DNA from: SCUB01 sp041918675
GTDB lineage: Bacteria; Pseudomonadota; Alphaproteobacteria; Rhizobiales; Xanthobacteraceae
Assembly (NCBI GenBank): GCA_041918675.1
Contig: JAYRVF010000014.1
Coordinates: forward strand, 186,001-250,000
Direction of reading: 5' to 3'
DNA length: 64,000 nt
Shown here: one piece after another, positions 26,353 to 34,638 of the stretch
How positions within the stretch are numbered: the stretch's first letter is position 1
Layout of the letters: every line of letters begins with the position of its first letter
Position numbers and translations under genes: made by a program
The notes under the pieces: model-generated
What the model was told of the DNA's origin: nothing
Seen by the model: only the letters and a program-made list of their open reading frames with translations
The model's database searches: none

Positions 26353-27555
26353 TCAGGTCAGGGCGCCGCAAAACTTCTGGATGCGCCGGCAGGCTTCCTC
26401 GAGGTCCGAGGTCTTCGTCGCGTAGGAAATGCGGAACGCGGGCCCAAGACCAAAGGCCGACCCCTGCACGACGGCTACGCCCTCCGCCTCCAGAAGCTCG
26501 GTGACGAAGTCCTCGTCGCTGGCGAGCTTCTTGCCCGACGGCGTCGTCTTGCCGATCGTTCCGGCGCAGGACGGATAGACGTAGAACGCCCCTTCCGGTC
26601 GCGGGCAGGCGATGCCGGTGGCCTGGTTGAGCATGGCCACGACCAGATCGCGGCGCTCCTTAAACACCTTGTTGTTGGCGGCGATGAAGTCCTGCGGACC
26701 GTTGAGCGCCTCGACCGCCGCCCATTGCGAGATCGAGGACGGGTTCGAGGTCGATTGCGACTGGATCGTCGCCATCGCCTTGATCAGTTCGGCCGGCCCG
26801 CCGGCATAGCCGATCCGCCAGCCGGTCATGCAATAGGCCTTCGACACGCCGTTGACGGTCAGCGTCCGGTCGAACAGGAGCGGCTCGACCTGCGCCGGCG
26901 TGGTGAATACGAAGTCGTCGTAGACGAGGTGCTCGTACATGTCGTCGGTCATCACCCACACATGCGGGTGCCTGACGAGCACGTCGGTGATCGCCTTGAG
27001 CTCGGCGCGCGTGTAGGCCGCGCCGGTGGGGTTCGACGGCGAGTTGAGGATGAGCCACTTCGTCTTCGGCGTGATCGCCTTTTCCAGCGCCTCGGGCCTG
27101 AGCTTGAAGCCCTGCTCGGCGGTACAGACCACCGGCACCGGCTCGCCGCCGGCCAGCGCCACCATTTCCGGGTAGCTCACCCAATAGGGCGCGGGAATGA
27201 CGACCTCGTCGCCCGGATTGATGGTCGCCATCAGGGCGTTGTAGAGCACCTGCTTGCCGCCGGTCCCCACCGTGATCTGCGCGGGCTTGTAGGAAAGCCC
27301 GTTCTCCCGGCTGAACTTGGCGATGATCGCCTCCTTCAGCTCGGGGATGCCGTCGACGGCGGTATATTTCGTCTTGCCGGCCTCGATCGCGTGAATGGCG
27401 GCGAGCTTGATGTTGCCCGGCGTGTCGAAGTCGGGTTCGCCGGCGCCGAGGCCGATGACGTTGCGCCCGGCCGCTTTCAGCACGCGCGCCTTGTCCGTGA
27501 CCGCGAGCGTCGCGGACGGCTTGATACGGCTGAGCGAGTCGGCGATGAAACCCAT
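26353..27555 (-). CDS. aatA: Aspartate aminotransferase (class I, alphaproteobacterial AatA type)
   Basis: 400 residues from the ATG at 27555. It transfers the amino group between aspartate and 2-oxoglutarate, and the subgroup may also act as a prephenate aminotransferase. The N-terminus FIADSLSRIKPSATLAVTDK is the typical Rhizobiales AatA start. The PLP lysine is in NGVSKAYCMTGWRIGYAGG, with LILNSPSNPTGAAY and the arginine region FRISYATKTSDLEEACRRI. The upstream in-frame ATG would add 34 Arg-rich residues and is not likely. It is monocistronic. Confidence 0.95.
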   Translation of the reverse strand: MGFIADSLSRIKPSATLAVTDKARVLKAAGRNVIGLGAGEPDFDTPGNIKLAAIHAIEAGKTKYTAVDGIPELKEAIIAKFSRENGLSYKPAQITVGTGGKQVLYNALMATINPGDEVVIPAPYWVSYPEMVALAGGEPVPVVCTAEQGFKLRPEALEKAITPKTKWLILNSPSNPTGAAYTRAELKAITDVLVRHPHVWVMTDDMYEHLVYDDFVFTTPAQVEPLLFDRTLTVNGVSKAYCMTGWRIGYAGGPAELIKAMATIQSQSTSNPSSISQWAAVEALNGPQDFIAANNKVFKERRDLVVAMLNQATGIACPRPEGAFYVYPSCAGTIGKTTPSGKKLASDEDFVTELLEAEGVAVVQGSAFGLGPAFRISYATKTSDLEEACRRIQKFCGALT

Positions 27556-27982
27556 TTCCTGCTGCTCCCAAGAATGACCTTCCGGACGATCTTCGCGCCG
27601 TGCGCGACCGGTCGAAACGAAACGCCGCACACTAGGCAAGGCTTCGTTGCGTCGCAAGAATTTCCACGCCCACGGCCCACAGTCCCCGCGCGCGCCCGGT
27701 CCTCCCCCTCGCCCATCCTGGGGGTTTCTTCCCCCAAGTCGCGAAAAGCTTCACTTTTCGGGAATGTCGCGAAGCGGACGTTTCCTCGGCGATACACGGC
27801 AATAATCGTTCCGGAGCGGCGCGGGCCGGAACACATTTTTTCGCCACGCCATGGATTTGCGCCGCGCATCGTGCTTTTCGCGCGCCGCCCTTGCGCGCCG
27901 GGACGCCGGCCACCACTGTGATGCCATGTTGCCTCGGCATCCGGACGCGTCGGCGTTCGCGGCCGGCGAACTGGGAGGCGCG
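27556..27982 (+). other. Divergent intergenic region aatA / glutathione transferase
   Basis: 427 bases with no convincing gene. A 7-bp inverted repeat CGAAAAG / CTTTTCG with a 5-base loop lies at 27742-27760, flanked on both sides by GTCGCGAA or GTCGC. It could be a small hairpin or an operator. Open frames across the region are Arg-rich shadows. Confidence 0.45.
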
Positions 27983-28639
27983 ATGTACACGCTCTATTCG
28001 ACGCGGGTCGGCGGCAACAGCTACAAGGCGCGGCTCGCGCTCGCGCTGCTCAATGTCGACTACCGCCTCGTCGATATCGACATCCTCAAGGGCGAGAGCC
28101 GGACGCCGGAATTCCTGGCGATGAACCCGACCGGCCAGGTGCCGGTGCTCGAGGTCGCGCCCGGCCGGTTCCTGGCCGAATCGAACGCGATCCTTTGGTA
28201 CATCGCCATCGGCACACAGCTTGCTCCCGAGGACCGCCTCGACCGCGCCTTCGCCCTGCAATGGATGTTCTTCGAACAGCACAGCCTCGAACCCAATGTC
28301 GGCGCGGCGCATTTCTGGCTCGCCCAGGTCAAGGGCGGGCGCGAATTGCACACCCATTCGATCGAGGACTGGCTTGATCGCGGCTATCGCGCGCTCGCGG
28401 TTCTCGACAAGCATCTCGCCGCCAACGACTACATCGCCGCCGGGCACCTGACGGTCGCCGACATCGCGCTCTACGCCACCGCGCGCATCGCCAGCGGCTG
28501 CGATTTCCACGTGAACGATTTCGCCGCGCTGCGCGCCTGGATGGGCCGCGTGGAAAGCGAGCCCGGTTTCGTGCCGATCGAATGGAAGCCGGAACCGGTC
28601 GAGCCGATCCTCGCGGCCACGCTCGCGCCGCCCGAGTGA
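27983..28639 (+). CDS. Glutathione S-transferase family protein
   Basis: 218 residues from ATG 27983, with GGGAGG just upstream. The N-terminal thioredoxin-like domain begins LYSTRVGGNSYKARLALALL and has the glutathione-binding segment MNPTGQVPVLEV followed by LAESNAILWYIA. The C-terminal all-helical domain contains HLTVADIALYATARIA, a conserved N-capping box of the family. It is cytosolic. The substrate is not predictable. It stands between aatA (divergent) and a doubtful small reading frame. Confidence 0.9.
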   Translation: MYTLYSTRVGGNSYKARLALALLNVDYRLVDIDILKGESRTPEFLAMNPTGQVPVLEVAPGRFLAESNAILWYIAIGTQLAPEDRLDRAFALQWMFFEQHSLEPNVGAAHFWLAQVKGGRELHTHSIEDWLDRGYRALAVLDKHLAANDYIAAGHLTVADIALYATARIASGCDFHVNDFAALRAWMGRVESEPGFVPIEWKPEPVEPILAATLAPPE

Positions 28640-28726
28640 GCCGTTCCACGATTTCGCCACGGTCCGGCCACGGCGCGACTCCAAACCCGCCGGGGTTGGG
28701 CCCGTTTCCTCGGCGATCATGCCGGC

Positions 28727-28990
28727 ATGACTGATTCGCTTCGAGACACCGCGCCGGCTCTGCGCTGCTCGGATTTCCCGCGTCGCGCGAGGCGAGGAGA
28801 CCCGGGCGGGTTCACGCAAGCGGACCCGCGCGCCGAACACGACACCGCCCTTGGCGGCGCCGAACCCGGTCGAACCTCCGTCGCGCCGAGCTTGCTCGCC
28901 GCCGCGGGCCTTGCCCTTTCCACGCTCGTCGCCGCGTCGGCGCTGACGATCTCCGTCGCCAAGGCGGCGTTCGATCTCGTCCCGCATTAA
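28727..28990 (+). CDS. Possible small membrane protein (doubtful)
   Basis: 87 codons. The first half is polar and Arg/Asp-rich; residues about 50-80 form one hydrophobic helix (SLLAAAGLALSTLVAASALT). There is no clear Shine-Dalgarno before the ATG and no family I recognise. The reading frame may be fortuitous in this GC-rich stretch between the glutathione transferase and the sugar dehydrogenase. Confidence 0.3.
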   Translation: MTDSLRDTAPALRCSDFPRRARRGDPGGFTQADPRAEHDTALGGAEPGRTSVAPSLLAAAGLALSTLVAASALTISVAKAAFDLVPH

Positions 28991-29150
28991 CGCGCCCGCG
29001 CCGAGGAAAGCCGCGCCGATTGCGCTTGCAAGCGCGTCGCCGCGCTGGCTCAATTCCGGCAAGCGGCCGGCATGCGGCGGCCGGCAAAACGGGGTCCGAC
29101 GCGAGTGGAATGCGCGCCATGACTTTGCCGGTGATGCCGGCACCATCGCG

Positions 29151-30332
29151 ATGACGCGGGAGATACCCGCGACGGCCGCGCGCGCCGTGTTGCTCGGCTG
29201 CGCCATGCTCCTTTGCGGCGCCGGCGTCCTCGACCGCGCCGCCCGGGCCGAGAGCCGGGCTGTCGAGATCGCGCCCTCCTCGGCGGGCGACCTGCGCGTC
29301 GAGGTCGTCGCCGACGGTCTTTCCCATCCCTGGGCGCTGGCGTTCCTGCCCGACGGACGGATGCTCGTGACCGAAAGGCCCGGACGCATCCGCCTGGTGT
29401 CGCCCCAGGGCGAGCTTTCCGCCCCGCTCGCCGGCGCGCCCCGGGTGTGGGCCTCCGCGCAGGGCGGCATGCTCGACCTCATCCTCGACCGCGACTTTTC
29501 CGCCAACGCGACGGTCTATTTCTGCTTCGCCGAACCGGTCGACGGCGGAGGCCGCACCGCGCTCGCGCGCGCGCGCCTCGTCGACGGACCGCGCCCGGGT
29601 CTTGGCGACGTCCAGATCATCTTCCGCCAGGAAGGACCGCTCTCGGCCGGCTATCACTACGGCTGCCGCATCGTCCAGGCGCCGGACCGCAACCTCTTTC
29701 TCACGCTCGGCGACCACTACACGCCGCGCGACCAGGCGCAGAACCTCGCCAATCACCTGGGCAAGATCGTGCGCGTCGCGCCGGACGGCTCCGTTCCCCC
29801 GGACAATCCCTTTCTCGGGCGTCCCGGCGCACGGCCCGAAATCTGGAGCTACGGCCACCGCAATCCGCAGAGCCTCGCCATCAATCCCGCCTCCGGCCAG
29901 TTGTGGGAGATCGAGCACGGTCCGCGCGGCGGCGACGAGGTCAACATCATCCTGCCCGGAAGGAATTACGGCTGGCCCGTCATCGGCTACGGCATCGATT
30001 ATTCGGGCGCGCGAATCCACGAGAGCACGCACAAGGAAGGCATGGAACAGCCGATCAAATATTGGGTGCCTTCGATCGCGCCGTCCGGGATGGCGTTTCT
30101 GGCCGCAGGCCTGTTCCCGACATGGCGCGGCAGCCTGTTCACCGGCGCGCTCGCCGGGCGGATGCTTTCGCGCCTGTCGATCGATGGCGACAAGGTGACG
30201 GGCGAGGAGCGGCTGCTGGAAAAGCTCGGCGAGCGCATCCGCGATGTGCGCGAAGGTCCCGACGGCGCGCTGTGGCTACTGACCGACGACGATCCGGGCC
30301 GGATCCTTCGACTGTCGCCGGCGGCCCGTTAG
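29151..30332 (+). CDS. PQQ-dependent sugar dehydrogenase (Gdh/sorbosone type)
   Basis: 393 residues. An N-terminal signal peptide (AVLLGCAMLLCGAGVLDRAARA) sends it to the periplasm. The rest is the six-bladed beta-propeller of the soluble aldose sugar dehydrogenase (YliI / GSDH) family: GLSHPWALAFLPDGRMLVTE, DHYTPRDQAQNLANHLGK, SYGHRNPQSLAINPASGQLW, EHGPRGGDEVNIILPGRNYG and PDGALWLLTDDDPGRILRL. It oxidises aldoses using PQQ and calcium; the sugar is unknown. No pqq genes are in the window. The gene converges with the DUF486 gene 13 bases away. Confidence 0.9.
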   Translation: MTREIPATAARAVLLGCAMLLCGAGVLDRAARAESRAVEIAPSSAGDLRVEVVADGLSHPWALAFLPDGRMLVTERPGRIRLVSPQGELSAPLAGAPRVWASAQGGMLDLILDRDFSANATVYFCFAEPVDGGGRTALARARLVDGPRPGLGDVQIIFRQEGPLSAGYHYGCRIVQAPDRNLFLTLGDHYTPRDQAQNLANHLGKIVRVAPDGSVPPDNPFLGRPGARPEIWSYGHRNPQSLAINPASGQLWEIEHGPRGGDEVNIILPGRNYGWPVIGYGIDYSGARIHESTHKEGMEQPIKYWVPSIAPSGMAFLAAGLFPTWRGSLFTGALAGRMLSRLSIDGDKVTGEERLLEKLGERIRDVREGPDGALWLLTDDDPGRILRLSPAAR

Positions 30333-30345
30333 ATCGTGTCCGCGC

Positions 30346-30711
30346 TCACCATTTGTGAAAGATGAAGAACGCGCCGGCCGCGATGAACGCAAATCCGATC
30401 CCGTGGTTCCAGGCGATCGGCTCCTTGAGATAGAGCACCGAGAAGACGGCGAAGACGATGAGCGTGACGACCTCCTGGATCGTCTTGAGCTCGGCGGTCG
30501 AATAGACCGCGCTGCCCCAGCGATTGGCCGGAACGGCGAGGCAGTACTCGATCAGGGCGATCGCCCAGCTGACGAGGATGGCGGCGGCGAGCGGCGATTC
30601 CTTGAATCGCAGATGCCCATACCAGGCGAAGGTCATGAAGACGTTGGAGGCGACGAGGAGAATGATCGGCAGAACCGAAGCCGGCGGCGAAAACGTCATG
30701 GCAAGGCCCAT
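30346..30711 (-). CDS. DMT-family small membrane protein (DUF486)
   Basis: 121 residues, four predicted transmembrane helices. The sequence VLPIILLVASNVFMTFAWYGHL followed by AVPANRWGSAVYSTAELKTIQE and ends HGIGFAFIAAGAFFIFHKW is characteristic of DUF486 / PF04342, related to small multidrug-resistance-like DMT proteins. Function is unknown. The start may instead be the next ATG, at 30699, four codons in; neither has a good Shine-Dalgarno. Confidence 0.85.
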   Translation of the reverse strand: MGLAMTFSPPASVLPIILLVASNVFMTFAWYGHLRFKESPLAAAILVSWAIALIEYCLAVPANRWGSAVYSTAELKTIQEVVTLIVFAVFSVLYLKEPIAWNHGIGFAFIAAGAFFIFHKW

Positions 30712-30838
30712 CGAGAAGGAGAGCGCGATACCGCCGCGTAGCCTCCCGCTTCGCGGAAAGCCAGCGCAAGATCGTGTTGAACTCGGTCGATGCCCGGGGC
30801 AGGATTGGCGGCGTCCGGTCCTAGGCGGGAAGAAAACG

Positions 30839-31444
30839 ATGATTCGATTGACGGCCCCGATCCTGACGGCTCTGGCGATCGCGGTCTGGACATTGCCGGC
30901 GCACGCCCAATACGGGACGCCCCAGCAATACCGAGCGATCCAGCCGACGATCGCGGACTCCGATCCCGGCGTCGAGCCGGACGAGTCGACGGAGCTTCCC
31001 GCCGCCTATCGCCGCACGCCGGTGTTCTACCGCTCGGATCATCCGCCCGGCACCATCGTCGTCAACACGCGCGAGCGCTTCCTCTACCTGATCATGCCGA
31101 ACAGCCGCGCGCTGCGTTACGGCATCGGCGTCGGACGCGAAGGCTTCGAGTGGTCGGGCCTGCTCAAGGTCACGCGCAAGGCGGAATGGCCGGATTGGAC
31201 GCCGCCGGCGGAAATGATCACGCGTCAGCCCTACCTGCCGCGCTTCATGGCGGGCGGGCCGGGCAACCCGATGGGCGCGCGCGCGCTCTATCTCGGCGGC
31301 ACCGTCTATCGCATCCACGGCACCAACGCGCCGCAGACGATCGGCCACGCCGTGTCGTCGGGATGCTTCCGCCTCGTCAATGACGAGATCGTCGATCTCT
31401 ACGAGCGCGTGCCCGTCGGCACCAAGGTCGTGGTCTTCCAATAG
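30839..31444 (+). CDS. L,D-transpeptidase (YkuD domain)
   Basis: 201 residues from ATG 30839. A signal peptide (TALAIAVWTLPAHAQ) leads to the periplasm. After a short linker, TIVVNTRERFLYLIMPNSRA begins the YkuD catalytic domain. The active site motif is IHGTNAPQTIGHAVSSGCFR with the catalytic cysteine in SSGCFRL. Such enzymes make 3-3 cross-links in peptidoglycan or attach proteins to it. The stop codon is followed after two bases by the start of a cysteine-rich CWC protein, so the two are translationally linked. Confidence 0.92.
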   Translation: MIRLTAPILTALAIAVWTLPAHAQYGTPQQYRAIQPTIADSDPGVEPDESTELPAAYRRTPVFYRSDHPPGTIVVNTRERFLYLIMPNSRALRYGIGVGREGFEWSGLLKVTRKAEWPDWTPPAEMITRQPYLPRFMAGGPGNPMGARALYLGGTVYRIHGTNAPQTIGHAVSSGCFRLVNDEIVDLYERVPVGTKVVVFQ

Positions 31445-31446
31445 CG

Positions 31447-31653
31447 ATGACGGGCGAGCCGGCAAATTCAAACCCCGCGCGCGTCGTCGTCTGCGCCAGG
31501 TGCGGCGCCTCGTTCGGCTGCGATCTGTCGGGCGAATGCTGGTGCGCCCATGAGACGTTCCGCCTGCCCATCCCGACCGATGCCGCAAGCGACTGCCTCT
31601 GCCCGGTTTGCCTGCGCGCGGCGGCGGCCTTGCCTGAACCTTACACCGGATAG
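31447..31653 (+). CDS. Cysteine-rich CWC-domain protein
   Basis: 68 residues. Eight cysteines occur in the order CARCGASFGC, then GECWCAH, then CLCPVCL, which is the signature of the Cys_rich_CWC family (PF14375), likely a small metal-binding fold. It has no known role. It starts two bases after the L,D-transpeptidase stop and overlaps the 3' end of the convergent glutathione transferase by 13 bases. Confidence 0.8.
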   Translation: MTGEPANSNPARVVVCARCGASFGCDLSGECWCAHETFRLPIPTDAASDCLCPVCLRAAAALPEPYTG

Positions 31654-32333
31654 GCGACCGCCTTGCGCGCGAAGCCGTCGAGCGCGTCAAGCATGCGCTC
31701 GCGCCACGCGAACACCGGATCGTCCTCGACCAGAAGCCGGAACGGGCTGATGCAGCGCGCCCATTGGAAGCCGCCGAAGATGATGTAGTCGCCGTAATCG
31801 GGCGACGCGCCGCCGACGAACGGCTGTCCGCGCAGCATCATCCGCAGCGGATCGAGATTCTGGCGGAACGCCTCCACGCGCGTGTCGCGGTCCGCGCTCG
31901 CCGCCTCCAGCGTCATGCCGAGCTGCTTCTCGCGGCTTTCGCGGAAATAGGCGCGGTCCTTTTCGTGCAGATGGCCGAAGATGTCGGTCAGGATCAGGCG
32001 GAACATCGAACGGTGAAGGCTGGCGTCGCCCCAACCGTTGATGAAGCGCGCCATGGCGCGTCCGCCGGCGCCGCCGAACAGCGACGGCCGGTCGGGATAG
32101 GTGTCCTCCAGATATTCGGCGATGGTCCAGGAATCCCAGACCGGCTTGTCGCCATCCATCAGCACCGGCACGCGGCCCTGCTTGGTGAAGGCGATCGCCT
32201 CCTTCTCGGTGAAACGCCACGGGATCGTTTCCACCTCGAGACCCTTATGCGCGAGCGCCAGCTTCGTGCGCCAGCAGAACGGGCTGAACCGTCGCGCCGG
32301 ATCGGCGGCGGCGAGATCGTGGAGAGTTCGCAT
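31641..32333 (-). CDS. Glutathione S-transferase family protein, LigE-like
   Basis: 230 residues. The N-terminal domain starts DPARRFSPFCWRTKLALAHK, with the Ser-Pro-Phe-Cys-Trp segment at the position where beta-etherase (LigE/LigF-type) transferases bind glutathione, then QGRVPVLMDG and DSWTIAEYLEDTYPD. The C-terminal helical part contains SPDYGDYIIFGGFQWAR. The substrate is unknown; relatives act on aryl ethers or maleylacetoacetate-like compounds. GAGGAG lies upstream of the start. A second glutathione transferase lies 14 bases upstream on the same strand. Confidence 0.88.
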   Translation of the reverse strand: MRTLHDLAAADPARRFSPFCWRTKLALAHKGLEVETIPWRFTEKEAIAFTKQGRVPVLMDGDKPVWDSWTIAEYLEDTYPDRPSLFGGAGGRAMARFINGWGDASLHRSMFRLILTDIFGHLHEKDRAYFRESREKQLGMTLEAASADRDTRVEAFRQNLDPLRMMLRGQPFVGGASPDYGDYIIFGGFQWARCISPFRLLVEDDPVFAWRERMLDALDGFARKAVAYPV

Positions 32334-32347
32334 GGCGCTCGTGCTCC

Positions 32348-33052
32348 TCAGGACTTCACGACGGAGGCGGACTGACCGAACAGGATCTTGCGTTCCTCGT
32401 CGGTGCGATTGACGGTCGCGTTGGGATTGACCTCCTTGCCGATCTCGTAGGCGCGCGTCACGGCCGGCCGCGCCGCGATGGCTTCGAACCAGCGCTTGAG
32501 ATGGGGGAAGTCATCGAGGTCCTGGCCCTGCCGCTTCCACGGCACGATCCAGGGATAGCTCGCCATGTCGGCGATCGAATAGGCGCCGGCGATGAACTCG
32601 CGATCGGCGAGGCGTTTATTCAGCACGCCATACAGGCGGTTGGTCTCCTTGACGTAGCGGTCGATGGCATAGGGGATCGGCTCGGGCGCGTAGATCGCGA
32701 AATGGTGATTCTGCCCGGCCATCGGCCCGAGGCCGCCCATCTGCCAAAACAGCCATTGAACGACGTCGAAGCGTCCGCGCAGGTCGGACGGCAGGAACCG
32801 CCCCGACTTCTCCGCGAGATAGAGCAGGATCGCGCCTGACTCGAATACAGACACCGGCTTGCCGCCGTCGGCGGGCGCGTTGTCCACAATCGCGGGCATG
32901 CGGTTATTTGGCGCGATCGCCAGGAATTCCGGCTTGAACTGGTCGCCCTTGCCGATGTTCACGGGAAAGATCTTGTAGGGCAGCTTCGCCTCTTCGAGGA
33001 AGATCGTGATCTTGTGACCGTTCGGCGTGGGCCAATAATGCAAGTCGATCAT
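32348..33052 (-). CDS. Glutathione S-transferase, YfcG/YghU-like
   Basis: 234 residues from the ATG at 33052. It starts MIDLHYWPTPNGHKITIFLE, the signature of the YfcG/YghU (Nu-class) group, which have disulfide-bond reductase activity and use a Thr/Asn rather than a Tyr or Cys for glutathione. IAPNNRMPAIVDN and VFESGAILLYLAEKSG form the glutathione-binding edge; YSIADMASYPWIVPW is the conserved helix cap. It forms a pair with the downstream transferase, 14 bases apart, so the two are probably one transcript. Confidence 0.9.
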   Translation of the reverse strand: MIDLHYWPTPNGHKITIFLEEAKLPYKIFPVNIGKGDQFKPEFLAIAPNNRMPAIVDNAPADGGKPVSVFESGAILLYLAEKSGRFLPSDLRGRFDVVQWLFWQMGGLGPMAGQNHHFAIYAPEPIPYAIDRYVKETNRLYGVLNKRLADREFIAGAYSIADMASYPWIVPWKRQGQDLDDFPHLKRWFEAIAARPAVTRAYEIGKEVNPNATVNRTDEERKILFGQSASVVKS

Positions 33053-33196
33053 GATGCGCCTTTCCGCGTGGCATTGATTGCGTTGCAGGAACTCTCGGCT
33101 CGCGCCGGCGGTCGCGGCGCCCACCGCGCATTACGCCGTCGCCGGTGGCGGTCCGCGCCGGCCCAGCCAGCTTGGGACATGCGACAGGGCGGCAGT

Positions 33197-33382
33197 TCAG
33201 GAAAGCTTCGCATGAAAGTCAATGGCCGCGACCGCCGCGCATGGCTCCCACTCCTTGGGATTGTGCATGACGGGACGACCGACGAGACTTGCAATCGCAT
33301 CCACTTTCGTTTCGAATTCGTCCGATTCCTCCTCGGCCTTACCAATCCGCTTATTGCTCAATCGCTTTTTTTCGGCTGGCAT
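33197..33382 (-). CDS. Possible 61-residue protein
   Basis: Open frame read from the ATG at 33382: highly charged start (PAEKKRLSNKRIGKAEEESD) and a less charged end (VGRPVMHNPKEWEPCAA). It lies in a 403-base gap between divergent genes in which the local GC content is lower than around it. The amino-acid composition is balanced rather than Arg/Pro-rich, which favours a real gene, but there is no convincing Shine-Dalgarno and I know no family. I see nothing else in this gap apart from the two divergent promoters it must contain. Confidence 0.35.
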   Translation of the reverse strand: MPAEKKRLSNKRIGKAEEESDEFETKVDAIASLVGRPVMHNPKEWEPCAAVAAIDFHAKLS

Positions 33383-33455
33383 CGCCCGCCGGAGCGATCG
33401 ACAACGGCGAAAGCGCCCGGTGGGACCTAGGGAAACGAATTTCTGGATCATTCCG

Positions 33456-34577
33456 ATGCGTAAGGCCACGGCGGACAAGCAACACAAGGGCGGCGGACCA
33501 CTCGTCGGCACCCGCGTCATCGAGATGAACGCGATCGGACCGGTGCCGTTTTGCGGCATGATGCTCGCCGACATGGGCGCGGACGTGGCGCGCATCGTCC
33601 GGGACGGCAGCCCATCGCCGCTCGACCGGCTCGGCGCGGAGGTGCTGCTGCGCGGACGCACGACCCTCACCGCCAATCTCAAATACGAGGTCGATCGCGC
33701 CGCGCTGCTCGAACTGATCGGTCACGCCGACATCCTGATCGAGGGGTTCCGTCCCGGCGTGATGGAGCGGCTGGGATTCGGACCCGATGCTTGCCTGGCG
33801 CGCAATCGCCGCCTCGTCTACGGACGGATGACGGGATGGGGCCAACAGGGACCTTTGGCGCCGCGTGTCGGCCATGACATCAATTACATCGGGCTCAGCG
33901 GCGCGCTGTCCTCGATCGGAAAGGCGAACGAACCGCCGACCGTGCCGCTCAATCTCGTCGGCGATTACGGTGGCGGCGCGATGCTGCTCTTGGCCGGCGT
34001 TCTCGCCGCGCGCGTCGAGGCGCAACGCTCGGGCAAGGGCCAGGTGGTCGACGCGGCGATGACGGACGGCTCCGCGCTGCTGATGAGCGTGTTCTATGCC
34101 ATTCAGAAGCAGGGCGTGTGGCCACGCCCGCGCGGCGGGAACCTGCTCGACGGCGGCGCGCCGTTCTACCGTTGCTATCGCTGCGCCGACGGCGAGTACA
34201 TGGCGGTCGGCGCGATCGAACCGGCGTTTTTCGCCGAATTGCTGAAGGGACTCGGCATTCCCGCCAACTCGGTCGTTCAGCTCGACCGTAACGGCTGGCC
34301 GGCCATGGAAGCGCGCTTCGCGGATATCTTCGCGTCAAAATCGCGCGCCGAATGGATGACGATCTTCGAGGGGCGCGACGCCTGCGTCAGCCCGGTCCTC
34401 TCCATCGCCGAGGCGCCGCAACACCCGCATAACATCGCGCGCCGAACTTTCGTCGAGACGGACGGGACCGTGCACCCCGCGCCGGGGCCGCGCTTCTCGC
34501 GAACGCCTAGCAACTGTCCCAAATCCCGCCGTGGCGATTTCGGCGATCTTCTGCGACGCTGGAAGGCGACCGTATAG
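33456..34577 (+). CDS. CaiB/BaiF-family CoA transferase, methylacyl-CoA racemase-like
   Basis: 373 residues from ATG 33456. It belongs to the family III CoA-transferases and racemases. GTRVIEMNAIGPVPFCGMML is the typical N-terminal strand-helix, ADILIEGFRPGVMERLGFGP and TGWGQQGPLAPRVGHDINYI follow. The His-Asp in GHDINY is the arrangement seen in alpha-methylacyl-CoA racemases, which suggests epimerisation of 2-methyl-branched acyl-CoA rather than CoA transfer. The GMC oxidoreductase gene follows on the same strand after 61 bases, so a role in sterol or branched-chain lipid catabolism is conceivable but unproven. Confidence 0.85.
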   Translation: MRKATADKQHKGGGPLVGTRVIEMNAIGPVPFCGMMLADMGADVARIVRDGSPSPLDRLGAEVLLRGRTTLTANLKYEVDRAALLELIGHADILIEGFRPGVMERLGFGPDACLARNRRLVYGRMTGWGQQGPLAPRVGHDINYIGLSGALSSIGKANEPPTVPLNLVGDYGGGAMLLLAGVLAARVEAQRSGKGQVVDAAMTDGSALLMSVFYAIQKQGVWPRPRGGNLLDGGAPFYRCYRCADGEYMAVGAIEPAFFAELLKGLGIPANSVVQLDRNGWPAMEARFADIFASKSRAEWMTIFEGRDACVSPVLSIAEAPQHPHNIARRTFVETDGTVHPAPGPRFSRTPSNCPKSRRGDFGDLLRRWKATV

Positions 34578-34638
34578 GGCGGCACGGCGGCGACAACGCC
34601 GGATGCCGCCGCGGGCAGGCATCATCCCGGCATTACCC

